Part shown: piece after piece, positions 1 to 7,677 of the stretch | How positions within the stretch are numbered: position 1 is the first letter of the stretch | Layout of the letters: the number at the start of each line of letters is the position of its first letter | Source: Streptomyces sp. NBC_01351 | GTDB lineage: Bacteria; Actinomycetota; Actinomycetes; Streptomycetales; Streptomycetaceae | Length of the DNA stretch: 64,000 nt | Direction: 5' to 3' | Assembly (NCBI RefSeq): GCF_036237315.1 | Contig: NZ_CP108356.1 | Span: forward strand, 4,460,501 to 4,524,500 | Notes under the pieces: generated by a model | What the model saw: the letters and a program-made list of their open reading frames with translations, nothing else | What the model was told of the DNA's origin: nothing | Databases searched by the model: none | Program-made: the position numbers and the translations under genes

Positions 1-1
1 T

Positions 2-328
2 CCGGCGCAGCCCGCGCGGCTGGTGGTCGGGTCCTTCGCGGGGCTCAACGTGATGTCGCAGACGCTCGGGCTCGACCTGGACCGCGAGGTGTCGGCGCTC
101 TACACGAGCGTGATGCCGAGCCTGGTGTTCCCGGCCGTGGCGGCCCGGCTCGACACCGCGCCGGGCCGCGGCGCCCGGGCCCTGCACGGCCCGAACGGGA
201 AGAGGGCGTGCGACTGTTCGGCGGGCCGGGCTGACGGGTGGGCCCCCGAGCGGGTGGCCGAGCGGGTCGCACCGCAGGCCGTCGAGTCGCAGGTCGGGGC
301 GCCCGCGGAGAGCTTCGCCGCCGGCTGA
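2..328 (+). CDS. C-terminal part of a gamma-butyrolactone-receptor-like TetR regulator (cut by window edge)
   Basis: The frame is open from the left edge to a TGA, so only about 108 residues of the ligand-binding half are present and the DNA-binding domain lies outside. The stretch with VVGSFAGLNVMSQTLGLDLD followed by VMPSLVFPAVAARLD resembles the C-terminus of ScbR/ArpA-type autoregulator receptors (hydrophobic helix, then 'LP.I..P..L..LD'). Such receptors bind gamma-butyrolactone signals and repress SARP genes, and the next gene is SARP-like. The final 50 residues are Gly/Ala/Arg-rich and unlike the family. The family call is an inference from this short segment. Confidence 0.55.
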   Translation, partial: PAQPARLVVGSFAGLNVMSQTLGLDLDREVSALYTSVMPSLVFPAVAARLDTAPGRGARALHGPNGKRACDCSAGRADGWAPERVAERVAPQAVESQVGAPAESFAAG

Positions 329-379
329 TCCCCGTACGTCTCCCTCGACTTGATCTCCGCTCGCGGGGCGGTGGAGGCC

Positions 380-408
380 GGAAACATAACCCTCGATATT
401 CTTTTTCC
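380..408. promoter_or_regulatory. Possible receptor-binding (ARE-like) imperfect palindrome before the SARP gene
   Basis: The 136-base gap before the SARP-like gene contains an unusually A/T-rich stretch beginning GGAAACATAA and ending TTCTTTTTCC, an imperfect inverted repeat about 29 bases long. Butyrolactone receptors bind operators of about 22-28 bases with this kind of symmetry next to SARP genes. The match to any consensus is weak, so this is only a candidate. Confidence 0.2.
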
Positions 409-464
409 GAGTCGAGCCCGTGCCGACGGGCTCTGCGGGCTCCGCCTCGCCCTGGGAGAAGACT

Positions 465-1325
465 GTGGACATTGACGTACTCGGAGGACTCGACGTCCTT
501 GAGAACGGCGTGCCGATCGCGCCGGCGACACCGTCCGAGCGACAGGTCCTGGCAGTGCTGGCCGTCCACGCCGACCAGGTGGTGCCGGTCGCCGTGCTCG
601 CGGGGGAACTCGAGGCGTGCGCACCGCCGGAGCAGGTCCACGCGGTGCTGGAGGGCTGTTTACAACAGCTCCGTGAACGGCTCGCCGCGGCCGTCGCCCC
701 CGGCGGCCGCCGCACCGCGCGGACCGTGCTCGCGCGGGCGCCCGGGGGCTACCTCCTCGACACCGGCGGCGGCCGCCATGACCTGCGGGAGTTCGAGCGC
801 GAGGCGGCCGCGGGCCGGCGCGCGATGGCGCGCGGGGAGTACGCGAACGCGGCCGGCCTGCTGCGCGGAGCGCTCCGCCTCTGGAAGGGCCCGGTGCTGG
901 ACGGAGTGACGCCCGGCCCCCGGCTCGCCGAGCGGGTCGCGGAGCTGGAGGCTCTCCGGAAGGAGGCCGTCGAGCAGTGGGTGGACGCCGGGTTGGCGCT
1001 CGACGGGCAGCGCGAGCAGGGCTTCCCGGACTCCGACGGGCCGCCTGATGACGGCCTGCCCGACGGCTCACTGTCCGACGACGCGCTGCTTGACGACGAA
1101 CTGCCCGAGGACGAACTGCCCGAGGGCGGGCTGACCCAGGCGCCGACCCCGCCCGGATTCCGGTCGCTGCCCCGGCAGTTCACCCCGATCGGCTCGGGAG
1201 ACACCGGCCGGTACCGGATGCGTATCGTCCGTATCGCGCCCGCCCCCACGGCGACGCCCGCCGCGCCCGACCGCCGGGGCGCCGGATCCGCCAACCGCCA
1301 GGTGCGGCGCACGCCCACGCGCTGA
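465..1325 (+). CDS. SARP-like pathway activator with TTA codon and acidic tail
   Basis: A 286-residue protein. GTG 465 is chosen because GGGAGAA lies 4-10 bases upstream; an in-frame ATG at 420 lacks one. Residues ~1-105 fit a winged-helix OmpR-type domain. Residues ~105-180 fit the start of the BTAD domain (YLLDTGGGRHDL, LLRGALRLWKGPVL). The rest of the usual BTAD is missing and is replaced by an Asp/Glu/Leu/Pro repeat tail (~residues 187-225) and a basic end. Codon 66 is TTA (660-662), the rare leucine codon read by bldA tRNA, so translation probably waits for differentiation. SARPs activate antibiotic clusters; with the upstream receptor fragment this looks like the edge of a secondary-metabolism control locus. 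Confidence 0.7.
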   Translation: MDIDVLGGLDVLENGVPIAPATPSERQVLAVLAVHADQVVPVAVLAGELEACAPPEQVHAVLEGCLQQLRERLAAAVAPGGRRTARTVLARAPGGYLLDTGGGRHDLREFEREAAAGRRAMARGEYANAAGLLRGALRLWKGPVLDGVTPGPRLAERVAELEALRKEAVEQWVDAGLALDGQREQGFPDSDGPPDDGLPDGSLSDDALLDDELPEDELPEGGLTQAPTPPGFRSLPRQFTPIGSGDTGRYRMRIVRIAPAPTATPAAPDRRGAGSANRQVRRTPTR

Positions 1326-1412
1326 CCCCGCCCGGAGCCGGCGCGCCGCCCGCGGCCCCGGCCTGGGGTGGGGCGCCCACCACGCGGGCGGGGGGCCCGG
1401 CAGACTGGGGGC

Positions 1413-1826
1413 ATGTCCATTCACCAGAACCTGCTCGGGGGCCCCGCCCCCACCCACCTCCCCGACGAGCCGGGCCGCGAGGCCATCGCCGCCGGGACCC
1501 CCGCCGTCGAGGTGGCCGCCGCGCACCCCACCTCCTCCCTCGCCTGGGCCGTCCTCGCCGACGAGGCCTTCGCGGCCGGCGGCACCGTCGAGTCGTACGC
1601 GTACGCCCGTACGGGCTACCACCGCGGCCTCGACGCCCTGCGCCGCGCCGGCTGGAAGGGCCACGGCCCGGTGCCGTGGGAGCACGAGCCGAACCGCGGC
1701 TTCCTGCGCGCCCTGCACGCCCTGGCCCGCGCGGCCGAGGCGATCGGCGAGAAGGAGGAGTACGAGCGCTGCTCGACCTTCCTGCGGGACTCCTCCCCGA
1801 CGGCGGCGGACACCCTGAACGCCTGA
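1413..1826 (+). CDS. DUF3151 family protein
   Basis: A 137-residue soluble protein starting at ATG 1413. It contains a helical TPR-like pattern (SSLAWAVLADEAFAAGGTVE, YAYARTGYHRGLDALR) and the motif WKGHGPVPWEHEPNRGFLRA, typical of the actinobacterial DUF3151 family of unknown function. It has no signal peptide or membrane segment and appears monocistronic, ahead of the kynurenine genes. Family length is about 135-145 residues, so it looks complete. Confidence 0.75.
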   Translation: MSIHQNLLGGPAPTHLPDEPGREAIAAGTPAVEVAAAHPTSSLAWAVLADEAFAAGGTVESYAYARTGYHRGLDALRRAGWKGHGPVPWEHEPNRGFLRALHALARAAEAIGEKEEYERCSTFLRDSSPTAADTLNA

Positions 1827-1996
1827 GTCCGGGCATCGGGGGCGGGCGGTGTGGCACAGGTCCGTTGTGACGTGCGCCACAGCCCGCTGGAGCCCCGGCT
1901 CGACCGCGTCTTATGATGCGGACAGGGGACCGGGGCTCCACTTGCCTCACGGAAGGAGCGGACCGCTACCCGGAAGCACGTGTCGAGGAGACAGCG

Positions 1997-2842
1997 ATGT
2001 CGAACACCCTTGATGCCTCCGGAGCCGGTTCGGACACCCCGAACCTCGACTTCGACGGCACGACCCCCTACGAGGACTACGTCCAGGCGGACGTCCTCAC
2101 CCACCTCCAGCACCTCCGCTCGGACGACCCGGGCGAGATGGTCTTCCTGGTCACGACCCAGGTCATGGAGCTGTGGTTCACGGTCATCGTCCACGAATGG
2201 GAGACGGCCGCCCGCGCGATCGGCGAGGACCGGATCCCGGTCGCGATGGACGCGCTGAAACGATCCCTCCGCGAGCTGGAGGCCCTCAACGCCTCCTGGC
2301 GTCCGCTCGCCCAGCTCACCCCGGGCCAGTTCAACGCGTACCGCGCCGCCCTCGGCGAGGGCTCCGGATTCCAGTCGGCGATGTACCGCCGGATGGAGTT
2401 CCTGCTCGGCGAGAAGTCGTCCTCCATGCTCGTCCCGCACCGGGGCGCCCCGCGCGTCCACGCGGAGCTGGAGAAGGCCCTCCAGGAGCCGAGCCTCTAC
2501 GACGAGGTCCTGCGCCTGCTGGCCCGCCGCGGCCTCCCGGTCCCGGCGGAGGTCCTGAGCCGCGACCTTTCCCTGCGGTACGAGGCATCGCCCGAGGTCG
2601 AGGCCGTCTGGACAGGCCTGTACGCCTCCCCGGACGAGCACCCGGACCTGCACCGCCTCGGCGAGGTCCTCACGGACGTGGCCGAACTGGTCTGGCGCTG
2701 GCGCAACGACCACCTCGTGGCGACCCGCCGCGCGATGGGCGCGAAGACGGGCACGGGCGGCTCGGCCGGAGTGACCTGGCTGGAGAAGCGCGCGACGAAG
2801 AACGTCTTCCCGGAACTCTGGACGGCGCGCAGCCATGTCTGA
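1997..2842 (+). CDS. kynA: Tryptophan 2,3-dioxygenase
   Basis: A 281-residue haem enzyme that opens L-tryptophan with O2 to N-formylkynurenine, the first step of tryptophan breakdown. Diagnostic motifs are QVMELWFTVIVHEW near residue 55, GEGSGFQSAMYRRMEF near 115, and WRNDHLVATRRAMG followed by KTGTGGSAG near 235-255; the second contains the haem-ligand histidine. ATG 1997 has GAGGAG six bases upstream. The stop overlaps the kynU start by eight bases, so the two are translationally coupled. Length matches bacterial TDOs. Confidence 0.95.
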   Translation: MSNTLDASGAGSDTPNLDFDGTTPYEDYVQADVLTHLQHLRSDDPGEMVFLVTTQVMELWFTVIVHEWETAARAIGEDRIPVAMDALKRSLRELEALNASWRPLAQLTPGQFNAYRAALGEGSGFQSAMYRRMEFLLGEKSSSMLVPHRGAPRVHAELEKALQEPSLYDEVLRLLARRGLPVPAEVLSRDLSLRYEASPEVEAVWTGLYASPDEHPDLHRLGEVLTDVAELVWRWRNDHLVATRRAMGAKTGTGGSAGVTWLEKRATKNVFPELWTARSHV

Positions 2843-4070
2843 CGCCAGCGCGATACCTCCGGCCTCGCCGGCCCGCCCGGGCGCAGTCGATCTGGCGGCC
2901 CGAGCCGCGGAGCTGGACGCTGCCGACGAGCTCGCCAAGCTCCGCGAGCGGTTCGTCCTGCCCGACGGAGTCGTCTACCTCGACGGCAACAGCCTCGGCG
3001 CGCTCCCGGCCGGGGTGACCGACCGCCTCGCCGACGTCGCGTCCCGCGAATGGGGCGAACTCCTCATCCGGTCCTGGGACGAAAGCGCCTGGTGGACCGC
3101 CCCCGAGCGGATCGGCGACAAGATCGCCCCCCTCGTCGGTGCGGCCCCCGGCCAGGTGGTCGCCTGCGACTCGACGAGCGTCAACCTCTTCAAGGCCCTG
3201 GTCGGCGCCGCCCGCCTCGCCCTCCCCGGCCGGACGAAACTGCTGGTCGACGCCGCCACCTTCCCCACCGACGGCTACATCGCCGCATCCGCGGCCCGGA
3301 TGACCGGCCTCACCGTCACCCCGGTGGACCCCGGCCGCGCGGCCGAGGAGATCGACGACGACACCGCCGTCGTCCTCCTCAACCACGTCGACTACCGCAC
3401 CGGCCGACTCCACGACCTCCCCGCCCTCACCGCCGCCGCCCGCGCGGCCGGGGCGATCACGGTCTGGGACCTGTGCCACTCGGCCGGCGCGCTCCCCGTC
3501 GGTCTCGACGAGCACGCCGTCGACCTGGCCGTGGGCTGCACGTACAAGTACCTCAACGGCGGCCCCGGCGCCCCCGCGTACCTGTACATCGCCGCCCGCC
3601 ACCAGGCCGACTTCGACTCCCCCCTCCCCGGCTGGAACGGGCACGCGGAGCCCTTCGCGATGACCTCGGACTACCGTCCGGCCGACGGCGCGCGCCGCGG
3701 CCGCGTCGGTACCCCGGACATCCTGTCCCTGCTGGCCCTGGAGTCGGCGCTCGATGCCTGGGACGGGGTCGAGGTGGAGTCCGTACGGGCCAAGTCCCTG
3801 GCGCTGACCGACTTCTTCCTCGCATGCGTGGCGGCGTACGTCCCGCAGGGCAAGGTCGAGTCGGTCACCCCGGCCGCGCACGCGCAGCGCGGCAGCCAGG
3901 TCTCCCTGCGCACGGAGAACGCCCGCGAGGTCATGGGGGAGCTCATCTCCCGCGGCGTCATCGGCGACTTCCGGGCCCCCGACGTCCTGCGCTTCGGCTT
4001 CACCCCGCTCTACGTCGGATTCGCCGACGTGGAGCGCGCCGCGCGCACACTGGGTCACATTTTCGGGTGA
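2835..4070 (+). CDS. kynU: Kynureninase
   Basis: A 411-residue PLP enzyme that splits kynurenine into anthranilate and alanine. The N-terminal YLDGNSLGALP motif, HVDYRTG, DLCHSAGALPVGL and the PLP-lysine region GCTYKYLNGGPGAPAYL (near residue 240) are characteristic. It overlaps kynA by eight bases and is followed by a strong hairpin and then a formamidase-like hydrolase. The three together would convert tryptophan to anthranilate, which can return to tryptophan or feed aromatic secondary metabolites. Confidence 0.95.
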   Translation: MSDASAIPPASPARPGAVDLAARAAELDAADELAKLRERFVLPDGVVYLDGNSLGALPAGVTDRLADVASREWGELLIRSWDESAWWTAPERIGDKIAPLVGAAPGQVVACDSTSVNLFKALVGAARLALPGRTKLLVDAATFPTDGYIAASAARMTGLTVTPVDPGRAAEEIDDDTAVVLLNHVDYRTGRLHDLPALTAAARAAGAITVWDLCHSAGALPVGLDEHAVDLAVGCTYKYLNGGPGAPAYLYIAARHQADFDSPLPGWNGHAEPFAMTSDYRPADGARRGRVGTPDILSLLALESALDAWDGVEVESVRAKSLALTDFFLACVAAYVPQGKVESVTPAAHAQRGSQVSLRTENAREVMGELISRGVIGDFRAPDVLRFGFTPLYVGFADVERAARTLGHIFG

Positions 4071-4097
4071 CCCGGTAGCGAAACGTCACGGCACAGG

Positions 4098-4123
4098 GCG
4101 GGCGGGGCTACGGCTCCGCCCGC
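4098..4123 (+). terminator. GC-rich hairpin after kynU
   Basis: GCGGGCGG and its complement CCGCCCGC form a near-perfect stem of about 10 bp with a six-base loop, starting 28 bases after the kynU stop. There is no U-tract, as is usual in streptomycetes. It may only attenuate, since a related gene follows on the same strand. Confidence 0.55.
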
Positions 4124-4241
4124 TCGGCCGTATCCGGGTCCCCGCACGGAACGCCCCGTTCCAGACTGATACGGTCCCGCTCTGCCGGAACACCGGAACA
4201 CCTGTCCCCGCTGTCCCACGCGTTACCGAAAGGTTGAGCCG

Positions 4242-5132
4242 ATGACGGACCCCGCCGCAGTGGAACGGGACGCCGCCGAGGCCGCCTCGGCCTTCTCCCA
4301 TCCGGCCGTCGCGCCGGACGTGACGGCCGCGTACGGGGAACACCCCGACCAGGTCGTCGACTTCTACGCCCCGCGCGGCGAGACCCCCGGCGAGCACCCC
4401 GGCGCGGCCCCGCTGGTGGTGCTGCTGCACGGCGGCGCGTGGCGAGCCCCCTACGACCGGCAGCACGCCACCCCGCTCGCGGACTTCCTGGCCCGGCGGG
4501 GTTTCGCCGTCGCCAACGTCGAGTACCGGCGGGGGAGCGTCCTGCCGCACCAGAACGCGGAGGGACCGGTCGCCGGGCGCTGGCCGGAGACCTTCGACGA
4601 CGTGGCCGCCGCGATGGACGCCCTCCCGGGCCTCGCCGCGGCCGCCCTCCCGCGGGCCGACGTCCGCCGGGTCGTCGTCACGGGCCACTCGGCGGGCGGC
4701 CACCTCGCGCTGTGGGCCGCGGCCCGGCACGTGCTCCCGTACGACTCCCCCTGGCGCCTGCCCTCCCCGCCGCCGCTGCGCGGGGTCGTGGCGCTGGCCC
4801 CGATCGCGGACTTCGCGGTGGCGGAGGAGCTGGGCGTGTGCGGCGGAGCCTCGGCCCAGCTGCTGGGCGGCTCCGCACACTTCACGTCCCGCCTGCCGTA
4901 CGCGGACCCGGCGGCGCTGCTGCCGACGGGCATCGCGACGGCGGTGGTGCAGGGGCGCGAGGACATCGTGGTCCCGCCGGCGGTGGCGGAGGCGTACGTC
5001 GCCGCGGCCGCGAAGGCGGGGGAGACGGTCGGCCTGACCCTGCTGGACGGGATCGGTCACTTTCCGCTCATCGACCCGGCGGCGGACGCGTGCGCGGTGG
5101 TGGCCGAGGAGATCTCGCAGCTGGCCTGGTAG
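4242..5132 (+). CDS. Alpha/beta hydrolase, probable kynurenine formamidase
   Basis: A 296-residue cytoplasmic alpha/beta hydrolase. It shows the oxyanion HGGAW motif near residue 65, the nucleophile elbow GHSAGGHLALW near 145, an Asp in VVQGREDIVVP near 240 and a His in GIGHFPLI near 270. The HGGXW class includes arylformamidases, which hydrolyse N-formylkynurenine to kynurenine, the step otherwise missing between kynA and kynU here. The function is inferred from this position and class; a general esterase is the alternative. A 171-base gap containing a hairpin separates it from kynU, so it may have its own promoter. Confidence 0.75.
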   Translation: MTDPAAVERDAAEAASAFSHPAVAPDVTAAYGEHPDQVVDFYAPRGETPGEHPGAAPLVVLLHGGAWRAPYDRQHATPLADFLARRGFAVANVEYRRGSVLPHQNAEGPVAGRWPETFDDVAAAMDALPGLAAAALPRADVRRVVVTGHSAGGHLALWAAARHVLPYDSPWRLPSPPPLRGVVALAPIADFAVAEELGVCGGASAQLLGGSAHFTSRLPYADPAALLPTGIATAVVQGREDIVVPPAVAEAYVAAAAKAGETVGLTLLDGIGHFPLIDPAADACAVVAEEISQLAW

Positions 5133-5154
5133 GGCCCGCCGCGGCGCTCCGGCT

Positions 5155-5649
5155 TCAGTCCCACTGTTCGTCCGCCAGGGAGGTGACGGGCCGCGGCTTG
5201 CCGATGACCGCCAGGGCGATGAAGAAGTTGATCTGGCCGATCGCGATGGTGAGGGTGGCGAGGGCCTTCTCGTCGTAGTGCTTCGCCACCTCGGCGTACA
5301 GCTCGTCGGAGACGCGCTCCTTGCCGTGCGGGGCGGGCTGGAGGGTCGCCTCGACCAGGGCGAGGGCGGCTCGCTCCGCCTCGGTGAAGCAGAGGGCGTC
5401 CTGCCAGGAGGAGACGGCGGTGATGCGCTCCTCGGACACCCCGGCCTTGCGGAGGAACCCGGTGTTCAGGACGGTCAGGTAGGTGTTGCCGACGATCTGG
5501 CCGGCCCGCAGGTGGACGAGGCTCATCGTGGAGCGCGGCACGGAGCGGTTGCCCGTGGCGCGGAAGAGGGCGGCGCTGATGTCGGCGAGCTCGGGGACGA
5601 AGGCGCCGGGGTCGGGCATCCGGGAGAGGGAGCTGCTGGTGTTCGTCAT
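5155..5649 (-). CDS. Carboxymuconolactone decarboxylase / AhpD-like protein
   Basis: A 164-residue protein starting at ATG 5649, with AAGGAG 9-14 bases upstream. The pattern NRSVPRSTMSLVHLRAGQIV, then EERITAVSSWQDALCFTEAE and a C-terminal helical half, fits the carboxymuconolactone decarboxylase family. The AhpD CxxC pair is absent (one cysteine in the region), so peroxidase-reductase activity is unlikely. It is convergent with the hydrolase on the left and divergent from the secreted protein gene on the right. Substrate unknown. Confidence 0.75.
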   Translation of the reverse strand: MTNTSSSLSRMPDPGAFVPELADISAALFRATGNRSVPRSTMSLVHLRAGQIVGNTYLTVLNTGFLRKAGVSEERITAVSSWQDALCFTEAERAALALVEATLQPAPHGKERVSDELYAEVAKHYDEKALATLTIAIGQINFFIALAVIGKPRPVTSLADEQWD

Positions 5650-5848
5650 GGCCGTTTCTCCTTCGGGTTGACGTCTGCACAGCACTGACGGATGGCGGCC
5701 CGGATGTGTGACAGGAGCCGGAAAAAACTTTGCGGTCCGGGCCCGTGACCGGATACACCAGTCCCCGCACCCACCGTCCACCTCACCTGTGTACTCTGGG
5801 CTCGCTTTTGCTCCTGATCGCGTTCAAAAACAAAAAATGGGGGGGCCG

Positions 5849-7558
5849 GTGCGCAATCGCCGTCTCGTAATGTCCGCTGCCGCCATCATCGCGGCCAGCG
5901 TTGGCCTCATACCGGGGGTGGCCAACGCGGCCGAGCCGGTGGCCGAGCCCGTGGGGCCGAAGGTGTCGGCTCCCGACGTCGACCTCACCGAGGTCGCAGA
6001 GTCGAAGTTCAAGACGTTCAAGAGCCCGGCCGAGAAGTCGGTCCGCACGACCCTGCCGGCCGCCAAGAACAAGGCCGCCGCCCCGCTGGCGGAGGGTGCC
6101 GTCGCAGGCAACCCGAACCTGAGCACGGCCCTGACGACCAAGAGCACCAGTGCCCACGGGCTGGAGCTGGTGACCGACATCATCAGCGAGGCCGCGCAGC
6201 TGACCGTCACGGTCGAGTGGGGCGACGGACAGTCGGACGTGGCCTACGCTTCCGGCGCCGGCCCGCTGACCTTCAAGCACGTGTACGCGGAGCTCGGCGA
6301 GTACCCCATCAAGGTCACGCTCGTGGACTCCACGAACAACGTGAAGTCGGAGCACCCCCTCCCGTACGGCACCGCGGGCTCGGACTTCACCCCGTACGCC
6401 CCGACCCGCCTCCTGGACACCCGCGAAGGCATCGGTGCCCCGACGGGCAAGGTTCCCGGCCGCGGCGAGACCCGGGTGAAGATCGCAGGCAACGGCGGCA
6501 TCCCCGAGGGGGTCACCGCCGTGGCGCTCAACGTCACCGTGACCAACCCGGCCAGCAGCGGTTACATCACCGCCTACCCCGGGGACACGGACCGTCCGAC
6601 CTCGTCGAACGTGAACTTCACCGCCGGTCAGACCGTGCCCAACATGGTGATCGTCCCGGTCGGCAAGGACGGCTACGTCAACCTGTACAACGGCAGCTGG
6701 AACGTCGGGGACTCGGTCGACCTGATCGCCGACGTCACCGGCTACTTCAGCCAGAAGGCCTCCAGCGGCTACACCCCGATGGACCCGGTCCGCTTCGTCG
6801 ACACCCGTGAGGGCCTCGGTACGAGTCGGGGCCAGGTCCCGGCGCGCGGCAAGTTCACCACCCAGATCAGCGGCCTGAACGGCGTGCCGAGCGGCATCAC
6901 CGCCGTCGCGCTCAACGTGACGGTCACCGAGCCGAGGTCGTCCGGCTTCCTGTCCGTCCTGCCGGGCGGGCAGTCGAACCCGAGCGTGTCCAACCTGAAC
7001 TTCAACGCCGGTGACACGATCGCCAACTCGGTGATCGTTCCCGTCTCCGCCGACGGCAAGATCACCATCGTCAACGGCTCCTGGGGCGGCGCGACCGACG
7101 TCGTCATCGACGTCGTCGGCTCGTACAGCCAGGAGAGCACCGGCGCCTACGTGCCGCTGGAGCCCTTCCGCTGGCTGGACACCCGTGACCCGGAGGACTG
7201 GTACCACGGCGCGCTCAAGGGCGGCTACTTCAAGTGGGTGCCGTTCTCGCCCAGCCCCGAGGACGACGGCGTTTCGGGCTACATCCTGAACGCGACCGCC
7301 ACCAACACCGCCAACAACGGTTACCTGTCGGTCGCCCCGGACCCGTACTCGTTCGAGGCCCGCAACAACGGCACCGCCGGCGACACCTACGCTCCCGGCT
7401 CCTCCACCCTGAACTGGACGCGGGGCAAGACCGTCCCGAACCTGGTCCAGGCGGCGGCCGGCGAGCACGGCGTGGTCGACTTCTTCAACCAGAGCTGGGA
7501 GGAGTGGGCGACCACCGACCTGGTCGTCGACATCTTCGGCTACTACGAGAACGACTGA
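5849..7558 (+). CDS. Secreted protein with a PKD-like domain and three tandem beta-rich repeats
   Basis: A 569-residue exported protein. GTG 5849 follows a GGGGGG tract; ATG 5837 and ATG 5873 are in-frame alternatives. The signal peptide is MRNRRLVMSAAAIIAASVG, ending at ANA-AEP. A short PKD-like unit (VEWGDGQSD, YPIKVTLVDS) is followed by three ~120-residue repeats, each opening with R-(L/F/W)-(L/V)-DTR and containing a 'VALNVTVT' strand and a 'VPN(M/L)V' segment. The repeats end in 'DVTGYFSQ', 'DVVGSYSQ' and 'DIFGYYEN'. The third is the most divergent. Such repeats occur in actinobacterial extracellular proteins; an adhesive or structural role is a guess. No catalytic motif was seen. Confidence 0.8.
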   Translation: MRNRRLVMSAAAIIAASVGLIPGVANAAEPVAEPVGPKVSAPDVDLTEVAESKFKTFKSPAEKSVRTTLPAAKNKAAAPLAEGAVAGNPNLSTALTTKSTSAHGLELVTDIISEAAQLTVTVEWGDGQSDVAYASGAGPLTFKHVYAELGEYPIKVTLVDSTNNVKSEHPLPYGTAGSDFTPYAPTRLLDTREGIGAPTGKVPGRGETRVKIAGNGGIPEGVTAVALNVTVTNPASSGYITAYPGDTDRPTSSNVNFTAGQTVPNMVIVPVGKDGYVNLYNGSWNVGDSVDLIADVTGYFSQKASSGYTPMDPVRFVDTREGLGTSRGQVPARGKFTTQISGLNGVPSGITAVALNVTVTEPRSSGFLSVLPGGQSNPSVSNLNFNAGDTIANSVIVPVSADGKITIVNGSWGGATDVVIDVVGSYSQESTGAYVPLEPFRWLDTRDPEDWYHGALKGGYFKWVPFSPSPEDDGVSGYILNATATNTANNGYLSVAPDPYSFEARNNGTAGDTYAPGSSTLNWTRGKTVPNLVQAAAGEHGVVDFFNQSWEEWATTDLVVDIFGYYEND

Positions 7559-7565
7559 TCCACCG

Positions 7566-7601
7566 GCTCGACCTGCTCGACCTGCTCGACCTGCTCCACC
7601 T
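7566..7601. repeat. Four tandem 9-bp units after the secreted-protein gene
   Basis: GCTCGACCT is repeated three times and then once with one mismatch, immediately after the stop codon at 7558. A second short array, TACTGCC three times, lies at 7658-7678 and runs into the purA stop. Both flank the shared terminator and look like slippage products. Confidence 0.8.
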
Positions 7602-7610
7602 GAAATACGC

Positions 7611-7647
7611 CGAAGGGGCGGTGCGCATCTCGCGCACCGCCCCTTCG
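7611..7647. terminator. Strong bidirectional terminator between the secreted-protein gene and purA
   Basis: A perfect 16-bp inverted repeat (CGAAGGGGCGGTGCGC and its complement) with a five-base loop sits between two convergent genes. It would terminate transcription from both sides. Confidence 0.85.
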
Positions 7648-7677
7648 GGCATTCAGGTACTGCCTACTGCCTACTGC

